From the NCBI RefSeq assembly GCF_000830005.1, contig NZ_CP010407.1:1386001-1450000 (forward strand): a stretch of 64,000 nt of DNA, in the 5' to 3' direction. A program made the translations under genes and the position numbers. Of this stretch, positions 7,948 to 16,300 are shown one piece after another. Under the pieces are notes generated by a model. The model saw nothing but the letters and a program-made list of their open reading frames with translations, was not told the origin of the DNA and did no database searches. How positions within the stretch are numbered: position 1 is the first letter of the stretch; each line of letters opens with the position of its first letter. Source of the DNA: Streptomyces vietnamensis (lineage in GTDB: Bacteria > Actinomycetota > Actinomycetes > Streptomycetales > Streptomycetaceae).

Positions 7948-8973
7948 TTATTGACCGCGCGTCTGATAAGACCGGGGCGTCTCGCCGGTCCAGCGCCTGA
8001 ACGCCCGGTGGAAGGCGCTGGGTTCGGAGAAGCCGAGCTGCCGGGAGAGCCGCTCGATCGACACCCGGCCGCCGGTCAGCTCGGCGATGGCGTGGTCGCG
8101 CCGCACCTGGTCACGGAGCCGCTGGTACGTCGTCCCCTCGGCGGCCAGTTGGCGCCGCAGGGTCTGCGGGCTGACGGACAGCCGGTCGGCGAGCTGCTCG
8201 GGCGTCGGCACCGGCCCGGCGGGCAGCGCCCGGCCGATCAGGTGCCGCACCCGGCCGGTCACCGTACTGCCGTAGTCGGCGCAGACCAGCACGTCGACCG
8301 GGGCGCGGCGGAGGAAGACCTTGAGCGCGGCCGCGTCCCGCAGGACGGGTTCGTCGAGGTCCGCCCGGTCGAAGACGGCCGCCGTCCGCTCGGCCCCGAA
8401 GACACAGGGCGCGCCGAAGAGGAGGGCGTACTCGCGGGCGTGCCGGGGCTCGGGGTGGACGAACTCCACCCGTCGCAGGCCGATCCGGCGGCGGACGAGC
8501 CAGCCGGCGAAGCGGTGTGCCACCAGGACGGTGGACTCGGCGCCGAAGTGGAGGGGGTCGTCGTACCCGGAGACGTCGAACTCCATCCGCGCCTCGTCGG
8601 CTTGGCCCGTCCCGCCCGCGCCGGGTTCGAGGAGCCGGAAGCGCGGTCCGGCCGGGAAGAGGGAGTAGAAGGTCTGGGCGCGGCGGAGCGCCTCGCGCAG
8701 GTCCCGGCTGCCGTGGACCACGACGTGGGCCATCATGGCGAAGGTCCCGACCTTGCTGGGCGCGCCGCCGAAGCCGATCAACTCGTCGTCGAGCGTGGCC
8801 CACAGCGTCCTGACGAGCTGCCCGAACTGTTCCGCCGGGACCCTGTCCGGGGGTTCCTCCAGGAGTGCGGAGGGCAGTCCGGCGCGGGCGAGGAGGGGCC
8901 CGGGGGCCACCCCGCGCCGTTCGGCGCCGAGGAGAACGGCCCGTACGTGATGGGTGCTGACCGACGCGTTCAC
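7948..8973 (-). CDS. AraC family regulator with arabinose-binding-type N-terminal domain
   Basis: 341 residues. Residues 1-210 match the Arabinose_bd domain of OruR/ArgR-like AraC proteins (LLARAGLPSALLEEPPDRVP.. start, FGAPCVFGAERT.. middle). The C-terminus carries two helix-turn-helix units: EQLADRLSVSPQTLRRQLAA and IERLSRQLGFSEPSAFHRAF, ending with FRRWTGETPRSYQ. Such proteins usually activate neighbouring catabolic or oxidative genes. The nearest divergent gene is the Rieske lipoprotein, 150 bp away, a plausible target. The ligand is unknown. Confidence 0.88.
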   Translation of the reverse strand: MNASVSTHHVRAVLLGAERRGVAPGPLLARAGLPSALLEEPPDRVPAEQFGQLVRTLWATLDDELIGFGGAPSKVGTFAMMAHVVVHGSRDLREALRRAQTFYSLFPAGPRFRLLEPGAGGTGQADEARMEFDVSGYDDPLHFGAESTVLVAHRFAGWLVRRRIGLRRVEFVHPEPRHAREYALLFGAPCVFGAERTAAVFDRADLDEPVLRDAAALKVFLRRAPVDVLVCADYGSTVTGRVRHLIGRALPAGPVPTPEQLADRLSVSPQTLRRQLAAEGTTYQRLRDQVRRDHAIAELTGGRVSIERLSRQLGFSEPSAFHRAFRRWTGETPRSYQTRGQ

Positions 8974-9125
8974 CGAAGCTAGACACTTTCATCGAAGGAT
9001 GTCCAGGTTCCGACACTCTACTCAGAACTGTAAGGCTCTCGAAGTGCGCATCCCGTGAACGGGACACAGCTCACAGCCGTACCGTCACCCGTGCAACATG
9101 CACACCGAGGAAAGAGGGGCAGTAC

Positions 9126-9524
9126 ATGAGCGGAGTGGCACGTCGGACGGTGGTCGCGGCGGCGGGCAGCGCGGGCCTGGCGGCGGCGCTCGCCGCCTGC
9201 GGGAGCGGCGCGGACGACAAGAACGCGGCGCCGGAGGGCGCGGCGCTGGCGCGGACCGGGGACATCCCGGTGGGCGGCGGGAAGATCCTCGCCGACAAGG
9301 GGCTGGTGATCACCCAGCCAAAGGCCGGCGAGTTCAAGGCCTTCTCCTCGAAGTGCACCCATCAGGGCTGCGCCGTGAGCAGCATCAAGGACGGCGTCAT
9401 CGTCTGCCCGTGCCACCAGAGCCAGTTCGACATCTCGGACGGCAGCGTGAAGTCGGGCCCGGCGCCCTCGCCGCTGCCGCCGGAGCCGATCGAGGTGGTG
9501 GGCGAGGAGATCAGCCGGGGCTGA
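9126..9524 (+). CDS. Rieske [2Fe-2S] lipoprotein (intact copy at island left junction)
   Basis: 132 residues from ATG 9126 behind AGAGGGG. VARRTVVAAAGSAGLAAAL ending in the lipobox LAAC (Cys25) suggests a Tat- or Sec-exported lipoprotein. The Rieske cluster ligands are Cys77/His79 (CTHQGC) and Cys94/His97 (CPCHQSQF), with Cys82 and Cys96 for the stabilising disulfide. It is a small electron-transfer protein on the outer face of the membrane; the partner is not visible. The last 192 bp of coding sequence plus 4 bp are duplicated at 27253, so its 3' end coincides with a mobile-island junction. Confidence 0.9.
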   Translation: MSGVARRTVVAAAGSAGLAAALAACGSGADDKNAAPEGAALARTGDIPVGGGKILADKGLVITQPKAGEFKAFSSKCTHQGCAVSSIKDGVIVCPCHQSQFDISDGSVKSGPAPSPLPPEPIEVVGEEISRG

Positions 9525-9528
9525 CGGC
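9333..9528. repeat. Left copy of 196-bp direct repeat flanking the island
   Basis: Identical to 27253-27448 except at 9359, 9482 and 9492. It covers the Rieske coding region from codon 70 through the stop plus 4 bp. Sequence on either side of the two copies is unrelated. Two of the differences are silent and one changes Glu to Gln in the right copy. Confidence 0.92.
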
Positions 9529-10081
9529 GCCCTCGGAACTCCCGGAGCGTCTGGGGAGAATGAGCTTTTTTCAACCTCGCATCTGCGCTGGTCAAGGGCC
9601 TGCGGACGGCTGGCCGCGCCAGTCGGCAACAGCCCCTTGGCCAGCACGTTCATAGCCAGCCACTGCGCGCCGGACTCTCCACCAGACGTAGTCAGCCGCA
9701 CTGATAACCGGATTGGAGAAGGCTCACTGGCTCTAGAAAACGATCGATCCCACTCGCGCCGCGCGCATGGCTTGCTTCTGCAGCTACCGCACGAACCGCC
9801 CATTTCGGTCGCCGGGGATCTCCTGGGGAGAAGTGATGCGGATGATCTCCTCGCCCTATCACCCAAAGGGCCTCTGACCTGGGCTTTCGCGGCTCGACAG
9901 ACGCTGGGGAGAATCTGGGGAGAACCGGAGCCGCCAACCGCGCCTCACGCCTGCGCCGTCGAGCCCACCCGCCGTTCGATCGGTTGGCCTCGACATAGCC
10001 TGCCATCGTCGCCTCACATCACAGCGAGCAACCGCTAGCAGCACCTACCGTGCACTCTCCACCAGGCAAGGACCTCGCCTA
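9525..10081. other. Gene-free island left end
   Basis: No credible coding sequence on either strand. The stretch holds four exact copies of CTGGGGAGAA and otherwise unremarkable, less GC-rich sequence. It ends at the promoter of the toxin-antitoxin pair. The repeats suggest recombinase arm sites rather than decayed genes. Confidence 0.6.
9551..9924 (+). repeat. Four copies of CTGGGGAGAA at the left end
   Basis: Exact copies at 9551-9560, 9823-9832, 9904-9913 and 9915-9924, all in the same orientation, the last two 1 bp apart. The same decamer recurs in the same orientation just inside the right repeat. The arrangement resembles arm-type binding sites of tyrosine recombinases next to an attachment core. 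Confidence 0.8.
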
Positions 10082-10102
10082 TATGGCATTTGAAATGCCA
10101 TA
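10082..10102. promoter_or_regulatory. 21-bp palindrome overlapping the antitoxin promoter
   Basis: TATGGCATTT-g-AAATGCCATA, perfect 10-bp arms around one base. A -10 box CATAAT (10099-10104) overlaps its right arm and ends 6 nt before the antitoxin ATG. Binding by the antitoxin ribbon-helix-helix would block transcription, the usual autoregulation of such pairs. Confidence 0.75.
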
Positions 10103-10110
10103 ATCCTGTC

Positions 10111-10401
10111 ATGGCTGACGACGACACCGACTTCCCACCCGGCGACGGCCCCACCAGCGGCATCTCCGTCTCCCTGACCGCCGGCACCCTGCAAGCGATC
10201 CGCGAGCGGGTCGGCAAGCGGGGCGTGTCCGCGTACCTGGAGAAGGCCGCGCAACGGCAGATCGAACGCGACAACCTCGACGAACTGATCGCCGACTTCG
10301 ACAAAGCCAACGGCCCCACCGACCCGGAGGCCGTGGCAGCCAAGCGCGCCAAGCTCACTGGCAGACCCTCCACCGGAGCCGGAGCCGGGGCGGCCGCGTG
10401 A
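10111..10401 (+). CDS. vapB: Antitoxin, ribbon-helix-helix (VapB-like)
   Basis: 96 residues. SGISVSLTAGTLQAIRERVG followed by SAYLEKAAQRQIERDNLDEL fits a ribbon-helix-helix DNA-binding start and a helical linker. The disordered C-terminus (PTDPEAVAAKRAKLTG, then a Gly/Ala tail) would wrap the toxin. It overlaps the PIN toxin gene by GTGA, fixing the partnership. The ATG lies 6 nt from the -10 box with no ribosome site, so the mRNA is probably leaderless. Family naming is by analogy with VapB. Confidence 0.78.
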   Translation: MADDDTDFPPGDGPTSGISVSLTAGTLQAIRERVGKRGVSAYLEKAAQRQIERDNLDELIADFDKANGPTDPEAVAAKRAKLTGRPSTGAGAGAAA

Positions 10402-10796
10402 GCGGCGCACTCATCCTGGACAGCGAGGGCCTGGCCAAGGCTGTGCAGCGCGACCGCGAGGTCCACGAGTGGCTCGCCGCCGCCCGCGACGCCGACCTTC
10501 CCGTGATCACCTCGGCCGCGGTGCTGGTCGAGGTGATCCACCCCCGCATCAACGACGCCGCCCTGAAGTGGACGCTGTCCCGGCTCCGAGTCGAGCCGGT
10601 CACCCAGGCCATCGCCCAGTCCGCCGCCACCCTGCTACGTACTGCCGGACTGCACGGCCACAAGTACGCCATCGACGCCATGCTCTGCGCCACAGCTCTG
10701 GCTCAGCCAGGCCGCGTGACGATCCTGACGTCCGATGTAGAAGACATCGGAATGCTCACCGCCCCTCACAGCCGTGTGACCATCGAGAAAGTCTGA
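10398..10796 (+). CDS. vapC: PIN-domain ribonuclease toxin (VapC-like)
   Basis: 132 residues from GTG 10398, overlapping the antitoxin stop. The PIN acidic set is complete: Asp8 (LILDSEG), Glu45 (AVLVEVIHP), Asp93 (YAIDAMLCATAL) and Asp113 (LTSDVEDI). VapC toxins cleave tRNA or rRNA in the cytoplasm and arrest growth when the antitoxin is lost. Placed at the island's left edge, the pair may stabilise the island by addiction. Confidence 0.85.
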   Translation: MSGALILDSEGLAKAVQRDREVHEWLAAARDADLPVITSAAVLVEVIHPRINDAALKWTLSRLRVEPVTQAIAQSAATLLRTAGLHGHKYAIDAMLCATALAQPGRVTILTSDVEDIGMLTAPHSRVTIEKV

Positions 10797-10938
10797 TCCG
10801 CACCCCCACCCCGGACGGACTGCCGCGCCAGGTCACACCCCTCCGATCCGAAGGGCAAGCGCCGGGCACCGGCGTACCAGGTCTGCGCTCGCGTGGCGCC
10901 CATGCCCCTCCGTACGGCGCCTGGGAGCATGGAGACGC

Positions 10939-10978
10939 CGAAGGGGCAGTGCCCGGTTTCCCGGTCACAGCCCCTTCG
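10939..10978 (+). terminator. Possible terminator after vapBC
   Basis: CGAAGGGGC pairs with GCCCCTTCG across a 22-nt loop that itself contains short CCGG and GTG/CAC pairings. There is no T-tract. It lies 140 bp after the toxin stop. Confidence 0.35.
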
Positions 10979-11035
10979 ATTTGCTCAGCGTTTCAGCGTG
11001 AAGCCGCCCCTCAGACGCCGCCCCATCGTGGCGCG

Positions 11036-11509
11036 TCAGCGGGTGCGCTTGGCCAGACGGGGCGCGACAGCCCGGCGGAAGTGCTCCAGGCGTGCACCGT
11101 CGTGCTCGACGTACTCAAGGATGTCGAGCACGGCCTCGGTGTCGCCGCGGGTGGCCTCCCGGTAGAGAGTCCAGATGCCGTCGCGGACCCGGTCGTAAAT
11201 CTCCGTTTTCACGCTCTCGTCATCCTCGCCGAGGACGACACGCCACAGCGTGAGCATCAGCTCGTCGCGGGTGTCGGCCGACAGCTCCTCCTGGAGCGCG
11301 GCCATGATGACGCCCGTCGCCGGGACGGCGACGGGGGCGAGCATCGCCTGGTCTTCGACATGCCCGGCCAGCGTCACCCCGCCCATCTCGGCGACTGACC
11401 GGGCGGAGATGATCCGACGCAGGTCCTGGCCGACATGGCCGCGCTCACCACACCGGCATTCGTACGCGCCCCAGTCGATCCGGTCGATCTCGATCATCCA
11501 GGGGGCCAA
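11036..11509 (-). CDS. Immunity-like protein of a polymorphic-toxin locus (orphan)
   Basis: 157 residues. TTG 11509 is preferred because GGAAGGA sits 6 nt upstream; ATG 11497 is the alternative. All-helical, acidic, with IDWGAYECRCGERGHV near the N-terminus (two cysteines in CRCG) and GIWTLYREATRGDTEAVLDI near the C-terminus. It is paralogous to the C-terminal part of the protein at 12149-12631: both share W..x(3-4)C.CG, a long helical middle, R.G....YRE and ..ILE. It lies directly downstream of an orphan deaminase-like tip on the same strand, the standard toxin-immunity order. I infer an immunity role; the family is not one I can name. Confidence 0.6.
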   Translation of the reverse strand: MAPWMIEIDRIDWGAYECRCGERGHVGQDLRRIISARSVAEMGGVTLAGHVEDQAMLAPVAVPATGVIMAALQEELSADTRDELMLTLWRVVLGEDDESVKTEIYDRVRDGIWTLYREATRGDTEAVLDILEYVEHDGARLEHFRRAVAPRLAKRTR

Positions 11510-11574
11510 GGCCGTTCCTTCCGCAGTGCGCCTTCGAGCTTGCTCGACTCAGGCAGCAGGACCTCGCACACACC

Positions 11575-11850
11575 TCAGACGGCCTTCTCCTGCCAGATTT
11601 TTCCCATACCGTCCTTGCGGTTCTCCACCCGCATGGCACGGATGAAAACTACAAGGTTCGGGTCCCAGTTGGTGGCCTCTAGGATGTTGATCTCCACGCA
11701 GCTGCCGTGGCCGGAGCAGTTCGTAGCGATTTCCCCGGTCTCACAGTGAACTGCGGTCGTCCAGGTTCCCGCCTTGACCTCGCCCGTGGCCTTCCCCCTT
11801 CCCTGTCGCGGAGAGTGGAGGGGCCCCCGAGGCGTTGTTCGAGGGTCCAA
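11575..11850 (-). pseudogene. Orphan deaminase-like toxin tip (fragment)
   Basis: 91 codons from a TTG with no convincing ribosome site. The C-terminal 70 residues look like a nucleic-acid-deaminase toxin tip: AVHCETGEIATNCSGHGSC, then VEINIL (an SC[AV]E-type active-site motif), a DPNLVVFIRAM strand and a lysine-rich end. No secretion signal or RHS shell precedes it, and IS5 debris lies just upstream, so it is most likely a displaced C-terminal tip from an older RHS gene. The second zinc cysteine pair is not evident, so it may be inactive. The assignment is tentative. Confidence 0.45.
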
Positions 11851-11996
11851 TTACCGGATGTCTGCTTACGCTCGACGTTAGGGATGGACCCCGTTCGGGG
11901 CCCCCGGTGCCGGTCTCGGCATCGCCATAGCGGTAACCGTGCGAATCACGCTGCGGGTTGGACGTTCCGGAGGCGCCGGTCGCAGGAGCATCCGCT

Positions 11997-12107
11997 CCAT
12001 TCGATAACCGCCAAAGCTCGACGATGGTCGGCCCACAGCCGACCGTGGACCGGATCGTCCAGCATCAGCGGCTCGATCCGTCCTCACATGGCATCAGTGA
12101 TGATTAA
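11997..12107 (-). mobile_element. IS5-family transposase N-terminal remnant with nonsense codon
   Basis: Read on the minus strand the sequence gives ITDAM-stop-GRIEPLMLDDPV, then HGRLWADHRRALAVIEW. This matches the start of IS5-group transposases (TDAMW.RIEPLMP..P.RGRRWADHRR..), with the conserved Trp codon changed to TGA. Similarity stops abruptly after VIEW. No start codon or rest of the element is present. Confidence 0.6.
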
Positions 12108-12148
12108 CCGGACGAACACATCCGATCAAAGAGACATAATCTAGCCGG

Positions 12149-12799
12149 TCAGGAGGCCGACCGGAGGAATTCCTCGCAGAAGGCCTGCTTCCCCTGCTCG
12201 GCCTCCAGAATCTCGAGGAGCTCGCGCGCCTCCTGCCGGCCCCACGGATTGTTGAGGAACTCCCGGTAAATCAGGGTGAGGCCGCCCCGCAGAACCCGGA
12301 AGGTGCAGGCATACAGACTGGAGGATTCGGGGTCCTCGTCCCCACCCTCCCCTGCGGCCAGTTGCAGCATCAGCCACAGAACGTGCTCGGCCTGCTTTGG
12401 CGCCAATCCGTCGGCGAGCATGCCCAGCGCCACCGAGGCCACGGCCGGCGCTGGGTCCTTCAGGAACGAGGCCTCAAACGCGTGTCCGTCCATGGCGTGC
12501 AGCGCAGCCGGGGCGCCGGTGAGGACGTCCTCCATCAGCCCGTTGAGCAGGTGGGGGGCGGGCAGGCCGCAGCCGCACCGGATCGCAGCCCAGTCGTGTC
12601 GGCGAATCTCCGCCCGCGCGATACTCAGCATCTTTCCCAACTCGGTCGGTATCTCCCGCCACTGCCCGCCCGTCCTGAACCGCCAGATCACGCCCTCGAA
12701 CTGCTGCCGCAGCCGCTCAGGGTACGGACCGTACTCCCTGATCGGCAGGTACGGCTCGATGAACTCCCACTCCGGATCGGCTAGCTGCACTCGCGTCAT
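12149..12799 (-). CDS. Immunity-like protein fused in frame behind an IS5 transposase N-terminus
   Basis: 216 codons. Residues 1-56 (LADPEWEFIEPYLPI.., YPERLRQQFEGVIWRFRTGG, QWREIPTEL) are the N-terminal domain of an IS5-family transposase. From Met57 (12631) the sequence switches to a helical, acidic protein with HDWAAIRCGCGLPAPHL, a long helical middle and GLTLIYREFLNNPWGRQEAR, paralogous to the gene at 11036-11509. The native gene probably began at ATG 12631 (160 residues), and the upstream element supplied new DNA and perhaps a promoter. It follows the Imm1 gene on the same strand. An immunity role is inferred, not shown. Confidence 0.55.
   Translation of the reverse strand: MTRVQLADPEWEFIEPYLPIREYGPYPERLRQQFEGVIWRFRTGGQWREIPTELGKMLSIARAEIRRHDWAAIRCGCGLPAPHLLNGLMEDVLTGAPAALHAMDGHAFEASFLKDPAPAVASVALGMLADGLAPKQAEHVLWLMLQLAAGEGGDEDPESSSLYACTFRVLRGGLTLIYREFLNNPWGRQEARELLEILEAEQGKQAFCEEFLRSAS
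12632..12799 (-). mobile_element. Truncated IS5-family transposase (first 56 codons)
   Basis: Encodes the DUF4096-type N-terminal domain only; the DDE catalytic part is absent. The break point is exactly at the internal ATG of the immunity-like gene. It differs in sequence from the remnant at 11997-12107, so two different IS5-group elements have inserted here. Confidence 0.65.
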
Positions 12800-12930
12800 G
12801 CAAGAAGCTCTACCAATCCAGGCCCCACGGCGAGGACGCCTCCCGGAGATTGATCACGACTCGATATACACCCTAGTACACATAAGATCAGCAGATCACA
12901 CCGAATGAATCTCAAGAGCTCCGGGCACGA

Positions 12931-13365
12931 TTACCACAAATCCGATGTCTTCCATTCGACGCACGCTGGCACGTTCCCGCCTGTCAATAGGAACTCTTTC
13001 AGCGCCTCTCGCACAAGCGCGATGGGGACTTCGCAGTTCTCTGGATACTCCATCGGATGCCCGGCGAGAAAATAAGCAGTCACTGGTTCACTTCCAGGCA
13101 TACCAGCCGTGAAGATGTTCCCCACATCTCCATCCATGAAAGCAATGATCCCAGCGTTTCGGTCGCGGGAAACACCGACCATGACCTCATGGTCGGGGAA
13201 CCCAGATGGCAACAGCGGCCGATCCAACGAGTGGAGTTGCGCGAGGTTGTGGTCCGCCGGCCCCGACATCAAGTCGTCGATCAGCCTGTCAACGGCCTCC
13301 GGAGATGCGATGATCACCGGATCCCGCGCATGCTCTTTCCGATAGTACGCGTCAAGGCTCGTCAT
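12931..13365 (-). CDS. Imm1-type immunity protein for the RHS deaminase toxin
   Basis: 144 residues. ATG 13365 overlaps the RHS stop codon by ATGA, with GGGAGGG 5-7 nt upstream inside the toxin tip. The sequence starts TSLDAYYRKEHARDPVIIAS, has EVMVGVSRDRNAGIIAFMD in the core and ends VREALKEFLLTGGNVPACVEW, an arrangement typical of Imm1 proteins, which are known partners of SCP1.201-type deaminase toxins. It is expected to bind and block the toxin in the producing cell's cytoplasm. Translational coupling ensures it is made with the toxin. Confidence 0.72.
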   Translation of the reverse strand: MTSLDAYYRKEHARDPVIIASPEAVDRLIDDLMSGPADHNLAQLHSLDRPLLPSGFPDHEVMVGVSRDRNAGIIAFMDGDVGNIFTAGMPGSEPVTAYFLAGHPMEYPENCEVPIALVREALKEFLLTGGNVPACVEWKTSDLW

Positions 13366-16300
13366 CGTTTCCCTCCCCAAGTGACTTGGTCCCATTCGCC
13401 ATTACTGTCCATCCAGTGGACCGTCAATTTTTTATCCCCAAGCAGCGCATTCATGAGGCCGTCCTGACAGCCAAGGACTGGTGCCCCGCAGGGGCCGCCC
13501 GGGTGATTGATCACAATCTCCACGCTTGAGATCGAGTCATCAGCCAGCATCATGGCAGCAATCTTCTGTTCGGCGTGATCAGCAAAGCCAGAACCGGCTC
13601 GACCTCTCAGCAGGCCAAGGCCCCGAAGCCTCTCGTTGACGATACCAATCAACTTACTATCCGCCTGACGCATTCCACTGGCAGTCACCATAGGCTCACC
13701 ATTATTGTCCACACCCCGAGCGACCGTGATGTTGTCGGGAAGTTGAGCGTGCTCGACCTCCCGATCGAAAGTGCCATTGCCGTCAGACCCACACGAATTG
13801 TGGACCAAGATTGGCGTGCCGCCTGCCACAACATAGTACGTGTGAAGTTCATCGACAGTCAGGTTGTAGCGGGTGGCAGCCCCTGGTGCCCGCTGGACCT
13901 TGACGACGTACGCCGTTTTCCCACTGGCCGTCATGAGCTTGTGGCCGGGGATCAGGCCCGCTGCTGCAGTCCAGCTATGGCTGGTTTCATCCCAGAAAGG
14001 GTGCTCTGACGTAGTGTGGATCGTGTCGGCTACACCGTCTGGAAGCCGGATGCTGAGGTCGATCAGATCGCTGTCATCGTGGGCCCAAGTGGCCACGACC
14101 GTGCGTGATCCCTCGTCTTCACCAGAGTCAGGATCGGCTGCTTCAACCTTGTCGCCTGCGGTGATCTCGGCGATCGGCTTGGCCGTGCCGCCCTCCATGA
14201 GTACGGGGGTTTCAGGCGAGAAGCTGCAGGTGGTGCCGGAGTTTCCGGTGCTTGGTTCGTCCGCGTGAGTCGAGGCACTTGCTGAGGACTCCGCCGCGTC
14301 CTGGGGAGTGCTACCCCTCTTGGGGGCCGCTGCGTTAGCGCCCGCCACGTCCTCAGTGGCGGCCTTCGCCGCGCCGCCGGCCGAGGCCGCGCCCTTGGGG
14401 CCTGCGGAGCTGGCTTCGCCCGAGGCCTTGGCTGCACCCGAGGCCTTGGCCGCGGCGAAGGCTGCTGATCCCTCGCCCTCCACGGCCGGATGGAAACTGG
14501 CTACCGCACCACAACCCATGGCCGCGCAGTCACCGCCGACGGCGCCCGTGACGATGCCCGCCGCCTCACCCGTTGCGAGCACACAGCCCGGCGCAAGAAT
14601 CGGGGCTCCCGCACAGCCGGTCCAGAGCACGGCCACGACCACGACTACAACCACGACCACAACCACGGCCTCGATGACCGGAAGGGCCTTATTCAGGTAG
14701 TGGCCGGTGCAGTCCCAGAATCCGTCACAGTCGTCATCGTCACTACCGCCGCCGCCAGAGGACGTGGTGGTGATCGTCTCGGTCTTTTTCTCCTTCTTGG
14801 TGATTGTGGGATGGCCGGGGTTCTGGCCGTAGCCGTCGCAGAGGTCCTTGGGGCAGGCGCCGCTAGGGTCACTCGTGCTGGCGGGATTGTCAGCGGCGTA
14901 GGTATAGCCGCCCATCTGGTTGGGGTCGCCGGCCTGAAAGACCGGGTCCGGGCTCAGGAACCGGCCCGTGGCAGAGTCGTAGTTACGGACACCGAGCAGG
15001 TTCAGGCCCGTAGAGGTGTCCAGCGGCTGGCCGAGGAATCCGCGGTTCTCGTCCGGGGACACCCAGGAGGTGGGTTTCGGGCCGCGTGTGTTGCCGTAGG
15101 GGTCGTAGTAGCGGCGTGTCGCGAGGAGGGTGCCGGCCTCGACGGACGTCGTCGATGTTCCCTGTGCGTTCGGAACCTGGTAGGAGACGGCGCCTGTGCT
15201 GGTGCGCGTAATGGTGGTGCCATCTGGGCCTGTGTAGTGGCGCAGGCCGGTCCAGGTCTTGGCCGCGACGTTCAGGGTGATCTGCTCGGCACCGCCGAAG
15301 AGGTACAGGATGCGGGTCTTGTCGGTGCTACCGGCCATGCTGGTCTGGATGAGTAGCTGGCCGTCGGCGTCGTACAGGTACTTGCTGGTGTTGCTGGTGG
15401 TTCCGGTCGGAGTGGTGACGGCGGCCGTCCGGCCCTCGGCGTCGTATGTGAGGGTCTGGGTCTGGCCGGCGGGGACAGCGCCGGTGGTGGAGGTGGTCCA
15501 CACCTGGCCGGCGCTGCCGCAGGCGTCCAGCTTGAGCTGAGTGCCTGCGGTGGCGCTGGCGGCCGGGTCGGTCAGGCAGACCGTGCTGTTGGCCGCATTG
15601 ACCAGGGTGCCGGTGGTGGTTGCCTTCCACTTCTGTGTGGCGTCCGCGCTACAGGTGTCGATCACCACGAGGGTGCCCGCGGCGGTCGCGTTGGCGACCG
15701 TGTCCAGGCACATGCCGAGCACCTTGACAGTGCCGTCCGTGCCGACGGTCCACTTCTGCGCGGTGCTGGTGCCCGAGCAGGTACCGACCTGGACCTTGGT
15801 GCCGGCGGTGACGGCGCCGCCCGCCGTCTCGATGCAGAGCTTGCCGCCACCGGAGATGGTGAAGCCAGTGGTCAGCGGGCCGGTCGTGGCGACCTTCCGG
15901 CTGACGGTCTTGCCGCTGTTCTTGTTGCCGTACGCCGGGTCGGCGTAGCCGTTGGTCCACGAGGCGCTGCCGGTGGCCGGGTTGTTGTTGACCGTGGCAC
16001 CCGCCTGGTTGGGCAGGTTGGCGGCCGCGGTGCCGTCGGCTCCGGTGTACGCGATGGACTGGGTGGTGTCGGCGAGCGCGTTACCGCCCGGGTCGTGGTT
16101 GACCATGCCGGTGCGGTCACCGAGCTGGTCGAAGGTGTATGTCTGCCAGTACGGGGCCGGGCCGCCGACCGTGGTGGTCTTGATCTGGCCGGAGCTGGTG
16201 GTCTGGACCTTGGCGGTATTGCAGCCGCCGACTGCGCCCACCGGAGCCGCCGACGGAGAGGTGATCCCCGCGGTGTCCGTCCAGGCCTGGGTCAGGCGCT

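Noticed and set aside
9018..9866. 282-codon open frame on the minus strand across the Rieske gene and beyond
   Set aside because: It is the antisense shadow of the GC-rich Rieske gene: a similar peptide reappears opposite the duplicated fragment at 27253, and it has no ribosome site or known domain.
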